Below, one piece after another: positions 40,901 through 49,050 of a stretch of 64,000 bases of DNA. Source of the stretch: Glandiceps talaboti. Lineage: Eukaryota; Hemichordata; Enteropneusta; Spengelidae. The notes under the pieces are model-generated. The model had not been told where the DNA came from and did not search any database. It saw nothing but the letters and a program-made list of their open reading frames with translations. Position 1 is the first letter of the stretch. Every line of letters starts with the position of its first letter. Where the stretch lies: NCBI RefSeq assembly GCF_964340395.1, contig NC_135556.1, positions 19,203,642 to 19,267,641 on the forward strand. Direction: 5' to 3'. The translations under genes and the position numbers were made by a program.

Positions 40901-43414
40901 GTTGTATGTTTCCAGGCATCTCCCAGTCAATCTGCTAAGTTCTCTTCAAGTGCAAGATACTCCACCTTCCCCAGTCATCTAGTACAGTACACAGAGCAAT
41001 CCGTCAGACTGGAAACTGAACCAAAACGACTACATTATGAAGAACACTATGAGAGTGTTAAAAAGTTTCATGAGAGTCTCCAAGAGCAACTCAAAGAACA
41101 AAAACGAGAACAGAGACACAGAGATAAAACAGATGAACGTGAATCTTCTCAGTACCGACAAAGACAACCTGTTCCACAACCAAGTGCTGGTGTCAATGAT
41201 CCGGGAACTTCTAAATCTTTCTTGTTAAATAATCTAAGGTGAGATGATCAGTATTGGTGTATTGTCTTTTGAAGATCACTGCAAGTGCACATCCGTGACA
41301 TGTTTGCATAACAATGTAAAGTCATATTTTCAACATACATGGACAACATAAATTGATTGATTGGTACACTGGTGATTATACTACCATGGTACTAGGGCGA
41401 GGCGAGGTGAGCCACTAGGCATGCACCTTTACACTATCACAAGACACAACACTCATGGTCAGATCATATTCCAACAATTAACTTCTGAAACTCACAAGTC
41501 AGCTCTCATTCTTTCCTCCTACTTACAGTTTTATAAGTCAAAAGACACATTGATATAATTTAGATAATGTCTCTCTTGCTAACTGTCCTGTTACCTTGGC
41601 TTTGGTGTATGAATTCACACTAGCTACACAGATCAACAGCAGGCACTGTACGTAAGTCTAAACATTTTTAATTTATATTTTTGTTGCTTCCATAGGAAAC
41701 AGATGCAAGATCTTGATGATATGCAGAAAAACATGCAGGAGAAACTAAAACGTTATGAAGTTATCACTCCTATTACAACTGAACCTTCTAGACTAGCACC
41801 AGAACACATCCATGACAGTACTGAGTTCTCAAGAAACAGCCAGGATAGTGTCGATGACCTTTTAAGACCAGGTCAAAGTTCACTTCCACAACCATCACAT
41901 CACACTAGGTCAGACAAACTTGAAGACGACATCGATTGGAGTCGACAATTTGGAGAGACTTATAAAATACCAGCTAGGGAAGTGTCTGATGAAGGTATGG
42001 AATATCATGATGTGATTGATGGAGACCACCGAGATCGCCATGACGATGTTGAAAATTTGAATGACAGTGTTCCATTTAGTGATGAGGAAAGTAACCATGA
42101 CGATGCAGATGTTATTGTTCCAAGAGCTCTGAATGATATTTCGTCACCTGATTTCAGTAACTTTGTGCCAGAGTATTCTAGATATAGACAAAGAGATGTA
42201 GGGGATGATACTCATAGTTTACCTTCTGAAATTGCAAGACTTGACACCGATACCAACTCCCCTGTGGAAGATTTCCTAAAACAAGGCCTTAATTTACCAC
42301 CATATGAAAACCAACAAGTTATCGATGAAGAGATTTCTCCTTGGTCGACGCCCTCTAGAGGCGATGTAGGGCCAGTGGAGTCAAAACAACTCGTGTCAAG
42401 AGGAGGTAGTGATGCTGATAAAATTTCTATGAAATCAACAGCTGATGAAGATGAGGAGTATTCCATGTCAGAAGGTCATGAAAGAAACGAACAAGATGGA
42501 TATGCCGGCGATATCGATGAAAGTCGACATGAGCAGCCGCCAAGTCCTGACCTCAATGTGACCGATTCACAACAAAGTAATGTCACTAAACAGTCTTCCA
42601 GCATTGGTGATGTCGTCCCCGGAGAAGAGATCGTCTTTCAGCCAAGACAGAGCACATCTGATGGCGTAACAGAGGAGGGTGAATCACCGGCTGTTGACAG
42701 TCAAAATGAAGAATCTGAACATCAGAGTGAAAAAGACATAAAAACGGATGATGAATCAAATACTGATGAGAAAGATCACGCTGAAGAAGATTTGGATGGT
42801 AGAGTTGAAAGTCAAGGTCAACCAAGACAAGAACCGTCTAGGAGTAGCAGTGATCGAGCTGATAGTGAGAACTCTGTGGTGTTGACATTGTGTCCAAGTA
42901 CAGCTGAACAACAAGAAATAACCAGACAAGAGAAACATCAGCAACCGTATCCTTTATAATACTACATTAATTTTAACATCAATTTCATCAAATTTTGTCC
43001 GGAATTATAGATTGATATTAGCTCCAAATTTAAGTTAACTTCCTAAATACTACCCTGTCAATGGAGGTCTTCGTTTTATACTAAGATAGACTCAAACTGA
43101 AACTATTGTTGTCTTATGTGGTAGATTACAGTAGTGTGAATCTAATCATCTTGTGATCAAGATAGTGTTAACATTGGAAGTCCCTCAAAAATGTATGGTA
43201 CATTGCAAGACCATGTAAGTCATCAGAAATGCCACCCTACTGTGAGTACAATTAAACTAACATCAATCCAGTTTGCTTATGTCAACATATCACAGTAGTT
43301 TTAGTTGTGTCTGTCTTCTTAGTAAACCGAGACCTCCATTGCCAGAGTAGTATGTAAATATTGACAGTATTAAAATGAAAACAATGAGAGTTTTTACAAA
43401 TACATACAGGCATA

Positions 43415-43473
<59 letters not shown>

Positions 43474-43487
43474 ACACACGTACGTAC

Positions 43488-43528
<41 letters not shown>

Positions 43529-43531
43529 CGT

Positions 43532-43572
<41 letters not shown>

Positions 43573-44461
43573 ATGATGTAAAAGTTACAATCATTGTTAT
43601 TTCCAAATGTGTACATTCCTTGACTTAAATGATATTAAGACTAACTACACATACTGAAGATGTTGATGTTCCAAATTTCTTCCTTCCACCACAAGACCTT
43701 GAAGCATCTATGAGGGCGCTGCGCATGGCTACTGCACTGTATCCTAGGTCAGAGGCCAGGACAGTACTGTCAGATGAGGTAAGAATTATTCAAATTTTTG
43801 TAAAGTTCTTCTTGCATATTCCAGAAATTTTGCTGGACCTAGAATTAAAAGAAAAAAAATGTTATTTGTGTAGTTCAAATGGTTTGTGTATAACACTTCA
43901 AATGACTTGTCCATGAAAGTTAGAAGAAACTTATTGATGATATTATGTCAAATGGAAGTTGACAGGACAAAATTTTCACTCAAAAACAATATATATGGTT
44001 ATATTTACTGATGCTTTGTTTTCAGCGCCCTGTGTAGATTGTGTATTTGGGTAAACCATAGCATTTAAATAATGTCCTTCAGATAAGTGTTCCAAGTTGC
44101 AATACCAAACTTTATGTTTATCTTCCCATAAACCAAAATAAAGCAATTTTGCATTTGACTGTGTGTCTGTACTTCTGCCCCATAATAGTGTAAGTACTTT
44201 GCTTTCCCTTTATGATATGTGAAATGTCATTATTTTTTCACCTTTTGTTATTTATCCACGTAGGGTGATGAGAGATCCCAGTATAGATCCCAGACAAGGA
44301 AGGAGTACTCTGATAGACTGGGTACAGCAGCTGGACTTGACAAAGAAAACACTCAGCCCAGTGTCTCCAGAAACAGACCTAGCGTCAGACCAACGCCTAC
44401 AGCAGAAGAAACTAAAAGGATTGCTAAGATTTTCTCAGCTAGATTTTCAAACAAAGACTAA
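16637..44461 (+). CDS. C2CD3: C2 domain-containing protein 3 (centriole/cilium), whole gene
   Basis: Forty-five exons join in one frame to 2588 residues (human about 2350). Exon coordinates are given in the block entries that follow. C2CD3 acts at the distal end of centrioles, is needed for centriole elongation and distal appendage assembly, and so for making primary cilia. Identity rests on block-by-block matches: [15 protein letters not shown] near the N-terminus, [87 protein letters not shown] and [18 protein letters not shown]. Two introns are U12-type, one is GC-AG and the rest are GT-AG. The start ATG (CAAAATGG context) opens a short basic exon, as in vertebrates. The C-terminal exon 43 is unusually long and acidic. 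It lies head to head with PPME1. Confidence 0.96.
17687..17862. mobile_element. small inverted-repeat element (hAT-like MITE), copy 1
   Basis: CAGTGTTTTTGCTAAG at 17687-17702 is repeated as its exact reverse complement at 17847-17862. AATGA directly flanks both ends and may be a 5-bp target duplication. It is 176 bp with no ORF, in C2CD3 intron 1. A related copy lies at about 37541-37697. Confidence 0.7.
18637..19238 (+). other. U12-type AT-AC intron (C2CD3 intron 3)
   Basis: The intron begins ATATCCTTTTT, a perfect U12 AT-type donor, and ends TTAC. A branch motif TTCCTTAGC (19222-19230, one mismatch to TTCCTTAAC) puts the branch A 10 bases before the AC. With these borders exon 3 (G) and exon 4 (AT) make the expected Asp and the reading frame continues. 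No GT-AG choice does this. Confidence 0.92.
19834..19907 (+). mobile_element. retroposon 3' tail with (AAT)n
   Basis: TCGACACTGTGTGAGAAG and a GATTAAATAAAGTCT are followed by (AAT)n, the layout of a truncated LINE/SINE 3' end. It lies in C2CD3 intron 5. Family not recognised. Confidence 0.35.
20165..23428 (+). CDS. C2CD3: C2CD3 exons 6-12: low-complexity linker
   Basis: Exons 20165-20334, 20604-20796, 20927-21173, 21785-21959, 22220-22333, 22613-22705, 23254-23428 give residues 172-560. The stretch is mainly Ser/Asp-rich and probably disordered. It holds the conserved helix [18 protein letters not shown] in exon 8 and the [17 protein letters not shown] motif in exon 10, followed by an acidic Ser run ([12 protein letters not shown]). 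Two very long (CA)n tracts lie in the introns on either side of exon 9. Exon 8 has a duplicated in-frame acceptor upstream (see findings). Confidence 0.9.
20853..20938 (+). repeat. 44-bp tandem duplication spanning a 3' splice site
   Basis: GTATATTTACATATTAATTG...AGGTGAACCCCAGC (20853-20896) is followed by a second copy (20897-20938). Both contain an AG|GTGAACCCC acceptor border, at 20885 and 20927, 42 bases apart, at the start of C2CD3 exon 8. Confidence 0.85.
21567..21655. repeat. (CA)n microsatellite
   Basis: About 88 bases of CA with few interruptions, in C2CD3 intron 8, ending in GTGCGTGCGTGCGCAC. Confidence 0.95.
22057..22139. repeat. (CA)n microsatellite
   Basis: About 83 bases of CA with one CAGA interruption, in C2CD3 intron 9, so exon 9 is bracketed by two long CA tracts. 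Confidence 0.95.
23890..23947 (+). mobile_element. retroposon 3' tail next to an exon
   Basis: CATATGGCAATAAAG followed by (TAT)n, typical of a LINE/SINE 3' end, lies directly before ACATTTCAG, the acceptor of C2CD3 exon 13. The left limit of the element is unclear. Confidence 0.5.
23954..26556 (+). CDS. C2CD3: C2CD3 exons 13-17: second C2 domain and Pro-rich tail
   Basis: Exons 23954-24152, 24450-24568, 24896-25014, 25492-25695, 26227-26556 give residues 561-884. The domain runs from [22 protein letters not shown] through [11 protein letters not shown] and [12 protein letters not shown]. Exon 13 has a basic Lys/Ser/Pro insert ([16 protein letters not shown]). Exon 17 ends in a Pro/Gln-rich segment before the next C2 domain. 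Confidence 0.92.
25917..26083. mobile_element. inverted-repeat element
   Basis: TGTCCTCTAA...GCCAAATTTT near 25919 is mirrored by AAATTGGCTTAGAGGACACT ending near 26081. It is about 165 bp, non-coding, in C2CD3 intron 16. Confidence 0.5.
27199..30188 (+). CDS. C2CD3: C2CD3 exons 18-23: third C2 domain
   Basis: Exons 27199-27334, 27823-27938, 28434-28535, 28952-29038, 29646-29750, 30109-30188 give residues 885-1092 plus a split codon. Landmarks are [78 protein letters not shown] and VVLALGS, all matching the vertebrate order. The donor after exon 22 is the weaker gttggt. The 3' end of exon 18 is duplicated in the following intron (27435-27520). Confidence 0.93.
27435..27520 (+). repeat. decayed duplicate of C2CD3 exon 18 3' end
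   Basis: GTAGCATCACACCCACTGCC...GGACTAGCAG|GTACAG repeats exon 18 end (27298-27334) and the following intron bases (CTTTTCAAATC) at an offset of about 137. The copy has an in-frame TGA and is not a usable coding piece. Confidence 0.8.
29130..29335. repeat. about 100-bp direct repeat x 2
   Basis: GGTGCAGGCATTAAGCCTTA and GGTGCAGGCATTAACCCTTC each begin a stretch with GCTAATACATACTG/GCTAACACATGCTG and a following CAGCCT(T/G)GTG. It lies in C2CD3 intron 21. Confidence 0.65.
29424..29524. mobile_element. small palindromic element, copy 1
   Basis: A 100-base hairpin: GTCGTATCTG pairs with CAGATACGAC around the loop, and ATATATCATCATGTCAGT pairs outward with the reverse of ACTGATGTGATCATGATATA. 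A second copy lies at 54261-54350 in another gene. Confidence 0.75.
30238..30284. repeat. (TGTGC)n microsatellite
   Basis: About nine units of TGTGC/TGTGT in C2CD3 intron 23. Confidence 0.9.
30775..32678 (+). CDS. C2CD3: C2CD3 exons 24-27: fourth C2 domain
   Basis: Exons 30775-30980, 31250-31378, 31927-32021, 32538-32678 end at residue 1283. Landmarks are [48 protein letters not shown] and [18 protein letters not shown] 180-base TACA/CAGA compound microsatellite and a LINE 3' fragment lie in its introns. Confidence 0.94.
31547..31727. repeat. compound (TACA)n-(CAGA)n microsatellite
   Basis: About 120 bases of TACA units interrupted by one CA block, then about 58 bases of CAGA, in C2CD3 intron 25. 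The two tracts share an AC backbone, suggesting a repeat-unit switch by one point change. Confidence 0.95.
32225..32500 (+). mobile_element. LINE (non-LTR retrotransposon) 3' fragment
   Basis: A 60-codon reading frame ending TAG at about 32430 reads [19 protein letters not shown], the 'APKLWNSLPLDIR' motif that ends many LINE reverse transcriptase ORFs. The 3' tail (TTACTTGTAAGTAATTAG, then TCGTGTGACAAGAACCG) is shared with sequence inside the element at 46492-46962. 5'-truncated, in C2CD3 intron 26. Confidence 0.75.
33134..35949 (+). CDS. C2CD3: C2CD3 exons 28-32: fifth C2 domain
   Basis: Exons 33134-33286, 33646-33750, 34234-34414, 35044-35178, 35692-35949 give residues 1284-1560. Landmarks are [17 protein letters not shown]-type [47 protein letters not shown] and [11 protein letters not shown]. 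The block ends with [19 protein letters not shown], the start of the next domain. Confidence 0.93.
34857..34906. repeat. (CA)n microsatellite
   Basis: A 50-base CA tract within a wider C/A-rich stretch (34670-34960) containing three ACACAGATCTACA repeats, in C2CD3 intron 30. Confidence 0.9.
36161..37511 (+). CDS. C2CD3: C2CD3 exons 33-36: sixth C2 domain
   Basis: Exons 36161-36304, 36494-36605, 37100-37264, 37409-37511 end at residue 1735. Landmarks are [60 protein letters not shown] and [10 protein letters not shown]. The exon 34 end and its donor are repeated in the intron (36617-36683). Confidence 0.93.
36573..36683 (+). repeat. local triplication of C2CD3 exon 34 3' end
   Basis: TTTCATTGCCAACCTAGCCA...GGTAAGTACAA at the exon border is followed by a short partial copy (36617-36640) and a fuller copy (36641-36683) with CAGATGGTAAATACAA, so a second potential donor exists. 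Confidence 0.85.
36860..37010 (-). mobile_element. tRNA-derived SINE-like element
   Basis: On the minus strand it has a box-B-like GAGTTTCAATCCCACGCTCT. ACTGATAA, ACACTAATG, GGGATTGAAACTCTGGCC and TTTAAATC align with 48955-49025. In C2CD3 intron 34. Confidence 0.55.
37541..37697. mobile_element. small inverted-repeat element (hAT-like MITE), copy 2
   Basis: It starts CAGTGTTTTAGCTAAG and contains GGGAACCCTCAGGCTGGTAA and AGATTTTGCCTGCCTACTG, matching 17687-17862 (GGGAACCCTGGTAGATTTTT). More diverged; the right terminus is not clear. Confidence 0.55.
38034..40500 (+). CDS. C2CD3: C2CD3 exons 37-41: last C2 domain
   Basis: Exons 38034-38290, 38927-39071, 39427-39481, 39817-39944, 40435-40500 give residues 1736-1952. 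Exon 37 begins acidic and carries a strongly charged helix ([19 protein letters not shown]), likely coiled coil, before [13 protein letters not shown]. Then come [43 protein letters not shown] and the highly conserved [18 protein letters not shown]. Confidence 0.94.
40145..40375 (-). mobile_element. TA-flanked MITE, copy 2 (inverted)
   Basis: The reverse complement matches 43050-43350 over most of its length: GTTTACTAAGATAGACACAA, AATGTGGTAGATTA, TGTGATCAAGATAGTGTAAA and CATTGGAAGTCCC. It lies in C2CD3 intron 40. The left end is diverged. Confidence 0.7.
40916..44461 (+). CDS. C2CD3: C2CD3 exons 42-45: acidic, mostly disordered C-terminus
   Basis: Exons 40916-41238, 41696-42946, 43640-43778, 44264-44461 give residues 1953-2588. 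Exon 42 has [20 protein letters not shown], like the vertebrate RRFHESL region. Exon 43 starts with a conserved coiled coil ([18 protein letters not shown]) and continues as a 400-residue Asp/Glu/Ser-rich stretch with no visible domain. Its frame would run on to a TAA at 42959, but a perfect U12 donor (GTATCCTTT) at 42947 removes that stop. Exon 44 ([19 protein letters not shown]) and exon 45 ([20 protein letters not shown], then TAA) keep conserved-looking protein in frame. Confidence 0.88.
43050..43350 (+). mobile_element. TA-flanked MITE, copy 1
   Basis: Inverted ends CTACCCTGTCAATGGAGGTC and (reverse complement of right end) CTACTCTGGCAATGGAGGTC are flanked by TA on both sides, the mariner/Tc1 target. 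It is 301 bp with no ORF, inside the U12 intron. Confidence 0.8.
43416..43571. repeat. (CA)n array
   Basis: About 155 bases of CA in three blocks split by ACGTACGTACC and AAACGCGTGCG, 46 bases before the U12 branch point of exon 44. Confidence 0.95.
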
Positions 44462-44929
44462 GAATTTGAAAACATTGCCAAATAATTTATAAAATTTGGG
44501 CAGTCTGTTGTATATATGTACAAATTTAATGTCATGCATCCATGTGATCTAAGATCTATGCTCTATTTGGAGTACTAATACTGGTATTGCTACAAAAAAA
44601 GATGACAGGTTTCGAGTGAAGTAGTCTGTAAGATATGACATTCGTGCCATGCTATAGCCAGCACTCACTTAGAAGCCTGATAGGGCTGAACAACACAATA
44701 TATCTTACAATCTATCAGTGAAGATGCCAGGATCTATTTTTATTTATTTATTTTTTCAGACATTTTTCTCTCTCTCTGTTTCTTTACTTCACACATCACT
44801 GTCTACTTATGAAAAAATTCATGCTTCACATCTTTTTCCTTATGTTAAATTAGATTTGAAATAATATCGATGCACATTTTCATACAGTGCTTTCCCCACT
44901 GATGAATTAGTACTCATAGCACTTCAAAA

Positions 44930-45185
44930 TTATTTCTGCCTGTCACTTCTAAATCCCACTATACTTCCTAAACTTCATGGGTCGCATGTAATACCTGAAT
45001 GCTGCCCATCTCTGTCCTACCAGGTCCCCATTGATACACACAGCTCACTCAATTGAACACAATGGAAGTTTAAATCTTGCCCAAAAACTTTAACCAATCA
45101 GAAACACTCTTCAGCAACTACAATGATACAATACTGAGCTGCATTAGCGCCCTCATGCAGCAAAGGGCCCAATGCTTTTGTTTTA
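44930..45185 (-). mobile_element. SINE-like dispersed repeat, copy 1
   Basis: The reverse complement has TTTCTGATTGGTTAAAG, GGGCAAGATTTAAAC and ATGGGGACCTGGTAGGACAG, matching 61160-61255 in order and spacing. Ends not defined. Confidence 0.6.
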
Positions 45186-45497
45186 ACAAGCTTTTGTTTT
45201 GTTTTTAAATTCTGGTCAATGCCCAGCCCCCACCCTCTCCACTATGGAGTTACCATCATCATATATCATATTTCATGCCGTATTTTGTATGATTTTCTGT
45301 ATGAATGAAGTCCTTATGTGGGCATTATAGTATTTAATGACATACTAACAGCTTGTAGGTAAAAAAAAGTAGACAATTTTTTTATCACCAGAGCTGTTAC
45401 AGTTCTTGTCATACATATTATATAATTTATTCAAATTATGATGTAATTATATGTAATTGTACATGTGTAATCTTATGATGATTAATTATTAATTATC

Positions 45498-45503
45498 AAT
45501 AAA
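45498..45503 (+). terminator. candidate C2CD3 poly(A) signal
   Basis: AATAAA in ATCAATAAAATG, about 1.04 kb after the C2CD3 stop and followed by AT-rich sequence. It is the best signal I found on this strand before the foldback element, but the 3' end is unproven. Confidence 0.4.
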
Positions 45504-45616
45504 ATGTACTTAATTTCTAATTATCTTAATTAAAGGGTCTATGAACACCTGTCATAAAGATGTTTTGTTGTGTGTGTATTATTTACATGAAGTTCTTCAC
45601 ACTGACTTATTGTTAC

Positions 45617-46085
45617 ATTGGTACCCTGTTTCAACACACTTAATACACAGATACAACGATCTTCTATCAACTGTAGCTCCAAGTCTGTCTCAAGCTGTGC
45701 TAAAACTACCTACTAGCAGCCAGTTTCTCTATTGATCACAAGTGTAATCTTTCACTCCCTGCTGTTTAATTGTAAACAACTTGTTGATAAGGACAAGGCT
45801 GGCTGGTCCACTACACATATGGCATATGACACACATACACCCAGGCAGTAAACTTGAAGTGTCTGATGCATACATTAAATACAAGTACAAGTGTGTCATG
45901 TAATCTGTGTAGTCCACCACCCAGCCTTGTCCTTATCAACAATTTGTTTACAATTAAACAGCAGGGAGTGAAAGATTACACTTGTGATAGTAGGTAGTTA
46001 TAGCACAGCTTGAGATGGGCTTAGAGCTACATTCGATAGAATTTCGTTGTATAAGACTGATGACTCACGGCAGTGGATTCAGGAC
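45617..46085. mobile_element. large foldback (inverted-repeat) element
   Basis: Arms of about 190-220 bases (45617-45834 and 45892-46085) are reverse complements. They share CTACCTACT, ACAAGTGTAATCTTTCACTC, CTGCTGTTTAATTGTAAACAA, TTGATAAGGACAAGGCTGG. The left arm has an extra stretch of about 20 bases (AGCAGCCAGTTTC...). The central spacer is about 57 bases with no coding capacity. It lies 114 bases after the candidate C2CD3 poly(A) signal. Confidence 0.85.
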
Positions 46086-46491
46086 ACTTACAGAAACCAT
46101 AGCTACTATGCAATAGAATGAAGTCAGTATAAGAAAGACTAATACATATATCACATACATACTGTCCCATACAGCAAAATGACAACTCATTCAAAGATTT
46201 TTGGTGGAAATTTTTATTTACAAAATATATGTCAGAGGAACCCTGTAAATGTTACATGGATTAATGCACTTACATTTGATTATCCCATTGTCACCTCCAA
46301 AAATAAATAACTTCATGGTGATAATAAAAATATCTGTAATTTGGTATTTACTATGATATTGATAATTTGACAGCAGCTGTTTATATTATAATTTGTAGCA
46401 TTGATAGCTAAATCTTTAACAGCGAACACGGGTTAGTTTTCTGTATTTCAGTCACCATTATTAAGTTTGATTATTTGCCAGACTTTATTTA

Positions 46492-46962
46492 CTACCAAAC
46501 TAGAGAGACTTTAGAGTTTCAATCAAGGAGCACAACAGACTTTTTGATAGACCTTTCGACCTGAACAGACAAAAACGTTACTTGTAAATTAATTAGAACA
46601 CTTGGTCATCGTACAAGAACCGAATTATTTACATGTCATAATAGGAAGCACAATGTTTATTATTACGTCTTGCATGTTTTTTGTTACAAATTATGCAAAA
46701 CAAAATACAGACACCGATAGTGTGCATGAACATAAAATATTACATTTCATCTCACTGCAAACACAAATAAAGTTTTGTGTTTGAATTTTCAGTCTCATCC
46801 AACAGTGATGTTGATTAGTGTTCACAGTGAGATAAAATTCATGTGTGCATCATATCAGTGTCTGTAGTATGTTCTCTGTGAATCGTAACAAAAAAGGTTG
46901 CACATGACGTAAAATATATTGTGCCACCCAATTGAAAGTCTATAGTCTCTTTAGTTTGGTGG
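46492..46962. mobile_element. TA-flanked MITE with inserted LINE tail, copy 1
   Basis: Termini CTACCAAACTAGAGAGACTT and (reverse complement) CCACCAAACTAAAGAGACTA are flanked by TA. Inside, TTTTTTGTTACAAATTATGC and AAAATACAGACA match 57182-57544. An additional stretch at about 46525-46640 (AACGTTACTTGTAAATTAAT, CGTACAAGAACCG) matches the LINE tail at 32225-32500. Confidence 0.8.
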
Positions 46963-48596
46963 TATCAATCCCAATACCAAATAGCTATACACATCTCAGT
47001 TAGCTGTAACTGGTACTATGTTTTTCAGAATTTTTTTTCTTACTTTTGGCGTATTTATACTCCACAAAATGTACTTTACTAGAATGTATGATCAGCTAGT
47101 TATTGCACCCTACAAATGTACAATTTGTTGACAAATGAGTTTAGATTTAAATTGTGACTGTTTACAAACTGACACCAAGTCACACAGTACCATCAATGAT
47201 TGGTAGAGAAGTAATTCAGCTGATTACAATCATTGAATAGTTTCACTTTTGATGCACTTTTCAGCTGGCAATTTTTTTTTTTAAATTTCTCCAAAAATAT
47301 TGAAAATTTACAGTAACTGAGATTTTAACATCAGCGATACTGTGACGTTCACCTACTGTTAGGTTATTCACTAAATTGTACAAGTGCACAAAAACAGGTT
47401 GTATATATATAACCTACCAATGCTGTGTAAGTTCTAACAGTGCACCTAGTAAGGATATATATATAAGTCCTTACAATGTTACATAAGTATAAACACATGA
47501 CAATGTAATCACATAACAGCGTGAAGCTTACCAGAAAGTTCTCTTAAAAATGGGGGAAAATGTTGGGATATACAGAAATACGAAAGTAACAATTCCCCAA
47601 TAAAAAAATTCAAAATCAAAAACACCAGAATTCATAAATTATAATGCCATACTAAAAACATATTCTTGTTTTTCCCCGTTTCATTCTGAAAAAAAAATGT
47701 GTCCTGAGATATTCTACCAAAAACTAATTTACATTATGTACAAGTACACTTAATTAAACATGAGCATTTTTTACCCTTACATAACCCTCCCCCCCCCCCA
47801 AAAAAAAGCCAAAAATAAAAACAAAAAAACAAACAAACAAAAATACACACATGACTGTATTGTTCAATTACATGACCCATTGCACTGTTTTGAAAAACTA
47901 CTCTTTTTTTAAAAATAAGTGCTATCAATATTCAAATTTTGTAATGTGGGGGAAAACAACAAATCATTCAAATTTTTGTATGCAAGCTGCAAGATATAGA
48001 GAACAGCTGTTGTTTCCATGTGTATATATACACACACACTTCAATATATAGCAGATATTAACCAGCAATTAATTTTTGTTGTTGGATTGGGTTTTTTTTT
48101 TGACAAATTACCTTTCAGTAAGAAGTCAAACTGTATTTTGATAGATTACATACTGCAAATCAAAACAGATTCCTACAAATGCCCAAAATATTGTAATTTC
48201 ATCTGAATATCATTTACTAGATATGATTTGCTGAAAATAAGTGAACAAAATCAAATCTTTTATATTGTTATGTACGGTAGTTTAAAATATTGTATATTGA
48301 CAAGTAAAAGTTCCAAAGACATGAAATGAAATAAGTTAGTAGTGAAGTGTCAAATAATTAAACAACGTAAAAGTAAAAGTAAAGGTAAAGAAAATGTGTA
48401 CTTGATACTTAGGAGAACCAAGACAATGACAGCTTGATAGCAGAGTCTAGAACTCAAACACATCATTTTTGTTCTAAGCAACTAACAGTGCACTAGTTAC
48501 ATACCATAAAAAACACCTAAAAATCATACTGAAGAGAAGAGTTTGGATTTTTTTATGCTTCTGGAAAAAATGAACATGTCCTTGAACTTTCCTGAA

Positions 48597-48829
48597 ACCA
48601 TCCTGACTTAGGACACCTACAGGAGGTTACCTAATATCATCCTGACTTAGGACACCTACAGGAGGTTACCTAATATCATCCTGACTTGGGACATCTACAG
48701 GTCTCCTGAAACCATCCTGACTTAGGACACCTACAGGAGGTCTAATGAAACCATCCTGACTTAGGAGACCTACAGGAGATCTCCTGAAACCATCCTGACT
48801 TTAATAGGACACCTACAGGATGTGAGTAC
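48597..48829. repeat. minisatellite, about 42-47-bp unit x 5
   Basis: Units contain CCATCCTGACTTAGGACACC and TACAGGAGG with variable joining segments (TTACCTAATAT or TCTCCTGAAA). A single related stretch (CGACTTAGGACATCTATGAG) occurs in C2CD3 intron 19 at about 28132. Confidence 0.9.
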
Positions 48830-48929
48830 ATGTGACACAAGACCATTGCATCAGAGATAGGAGCTAGAAGCATCTGGGATGTTACTATCATAGACCAATG
48901 TCAGATTAAGACTAAAATTTGAATGTGAA

Positions 48930-49050
48930 AAATAGCTATCTGGAATAATCCTGTCTAATCTTTATGATTTTACTGATAAAACAGCACTAATGCAGGAGCC
49001 TGGGATGGAATCGTGGGCCTTTAACCAAGAAAATTCTCATGTAAATGGAG
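48930..49050 (-). mobile_element. tRNA-derived SINE-like element, copy 2
   Basis: Matches 36860-37010: TTTACTGATAAAACAGCACT, GGGATGGAATCGTGGGCC and TTTAACC. On the minus strand GATTCCATCCC is box-B-like. Confidence 0.5.

Larger units (their letters stand above)
42947..43639 (+). other. U12-type GT-AG intron (C2CD3 intron 43)
   Basis: The donor GTATCCTTTAT is a perfect U12 GT-type site. The branch motif TTCCTTGAC (43617-43625) fits the TTCCTTRAC consensus exactly, with the branch A 15 bases before the AG at 43638-43639. Splicing here skips the downstream TAA at 42957-42959 and joins CC+A (Pro) into exon 44. The intron carries a MITE and a long CA array. Confidence 0.93.

Noticed and set aside
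42947-42959. C2CD3 ending at the TAA at 42957
   Set aside because: A perfect U12 donor and branch point allow splicing past it into two more in-frame exons with conserved-looking protein. It may still be an intron-retention end.
45541-45920. Open frames on both strands after C2CD3
   Set aside because: They fall in the arms of the foldback element and mirror each other.
48597-48829. Possible CRISPR-like array
   Set aside because: Units are contiguous and irregular with no unique spacers; an animal minisatellite.
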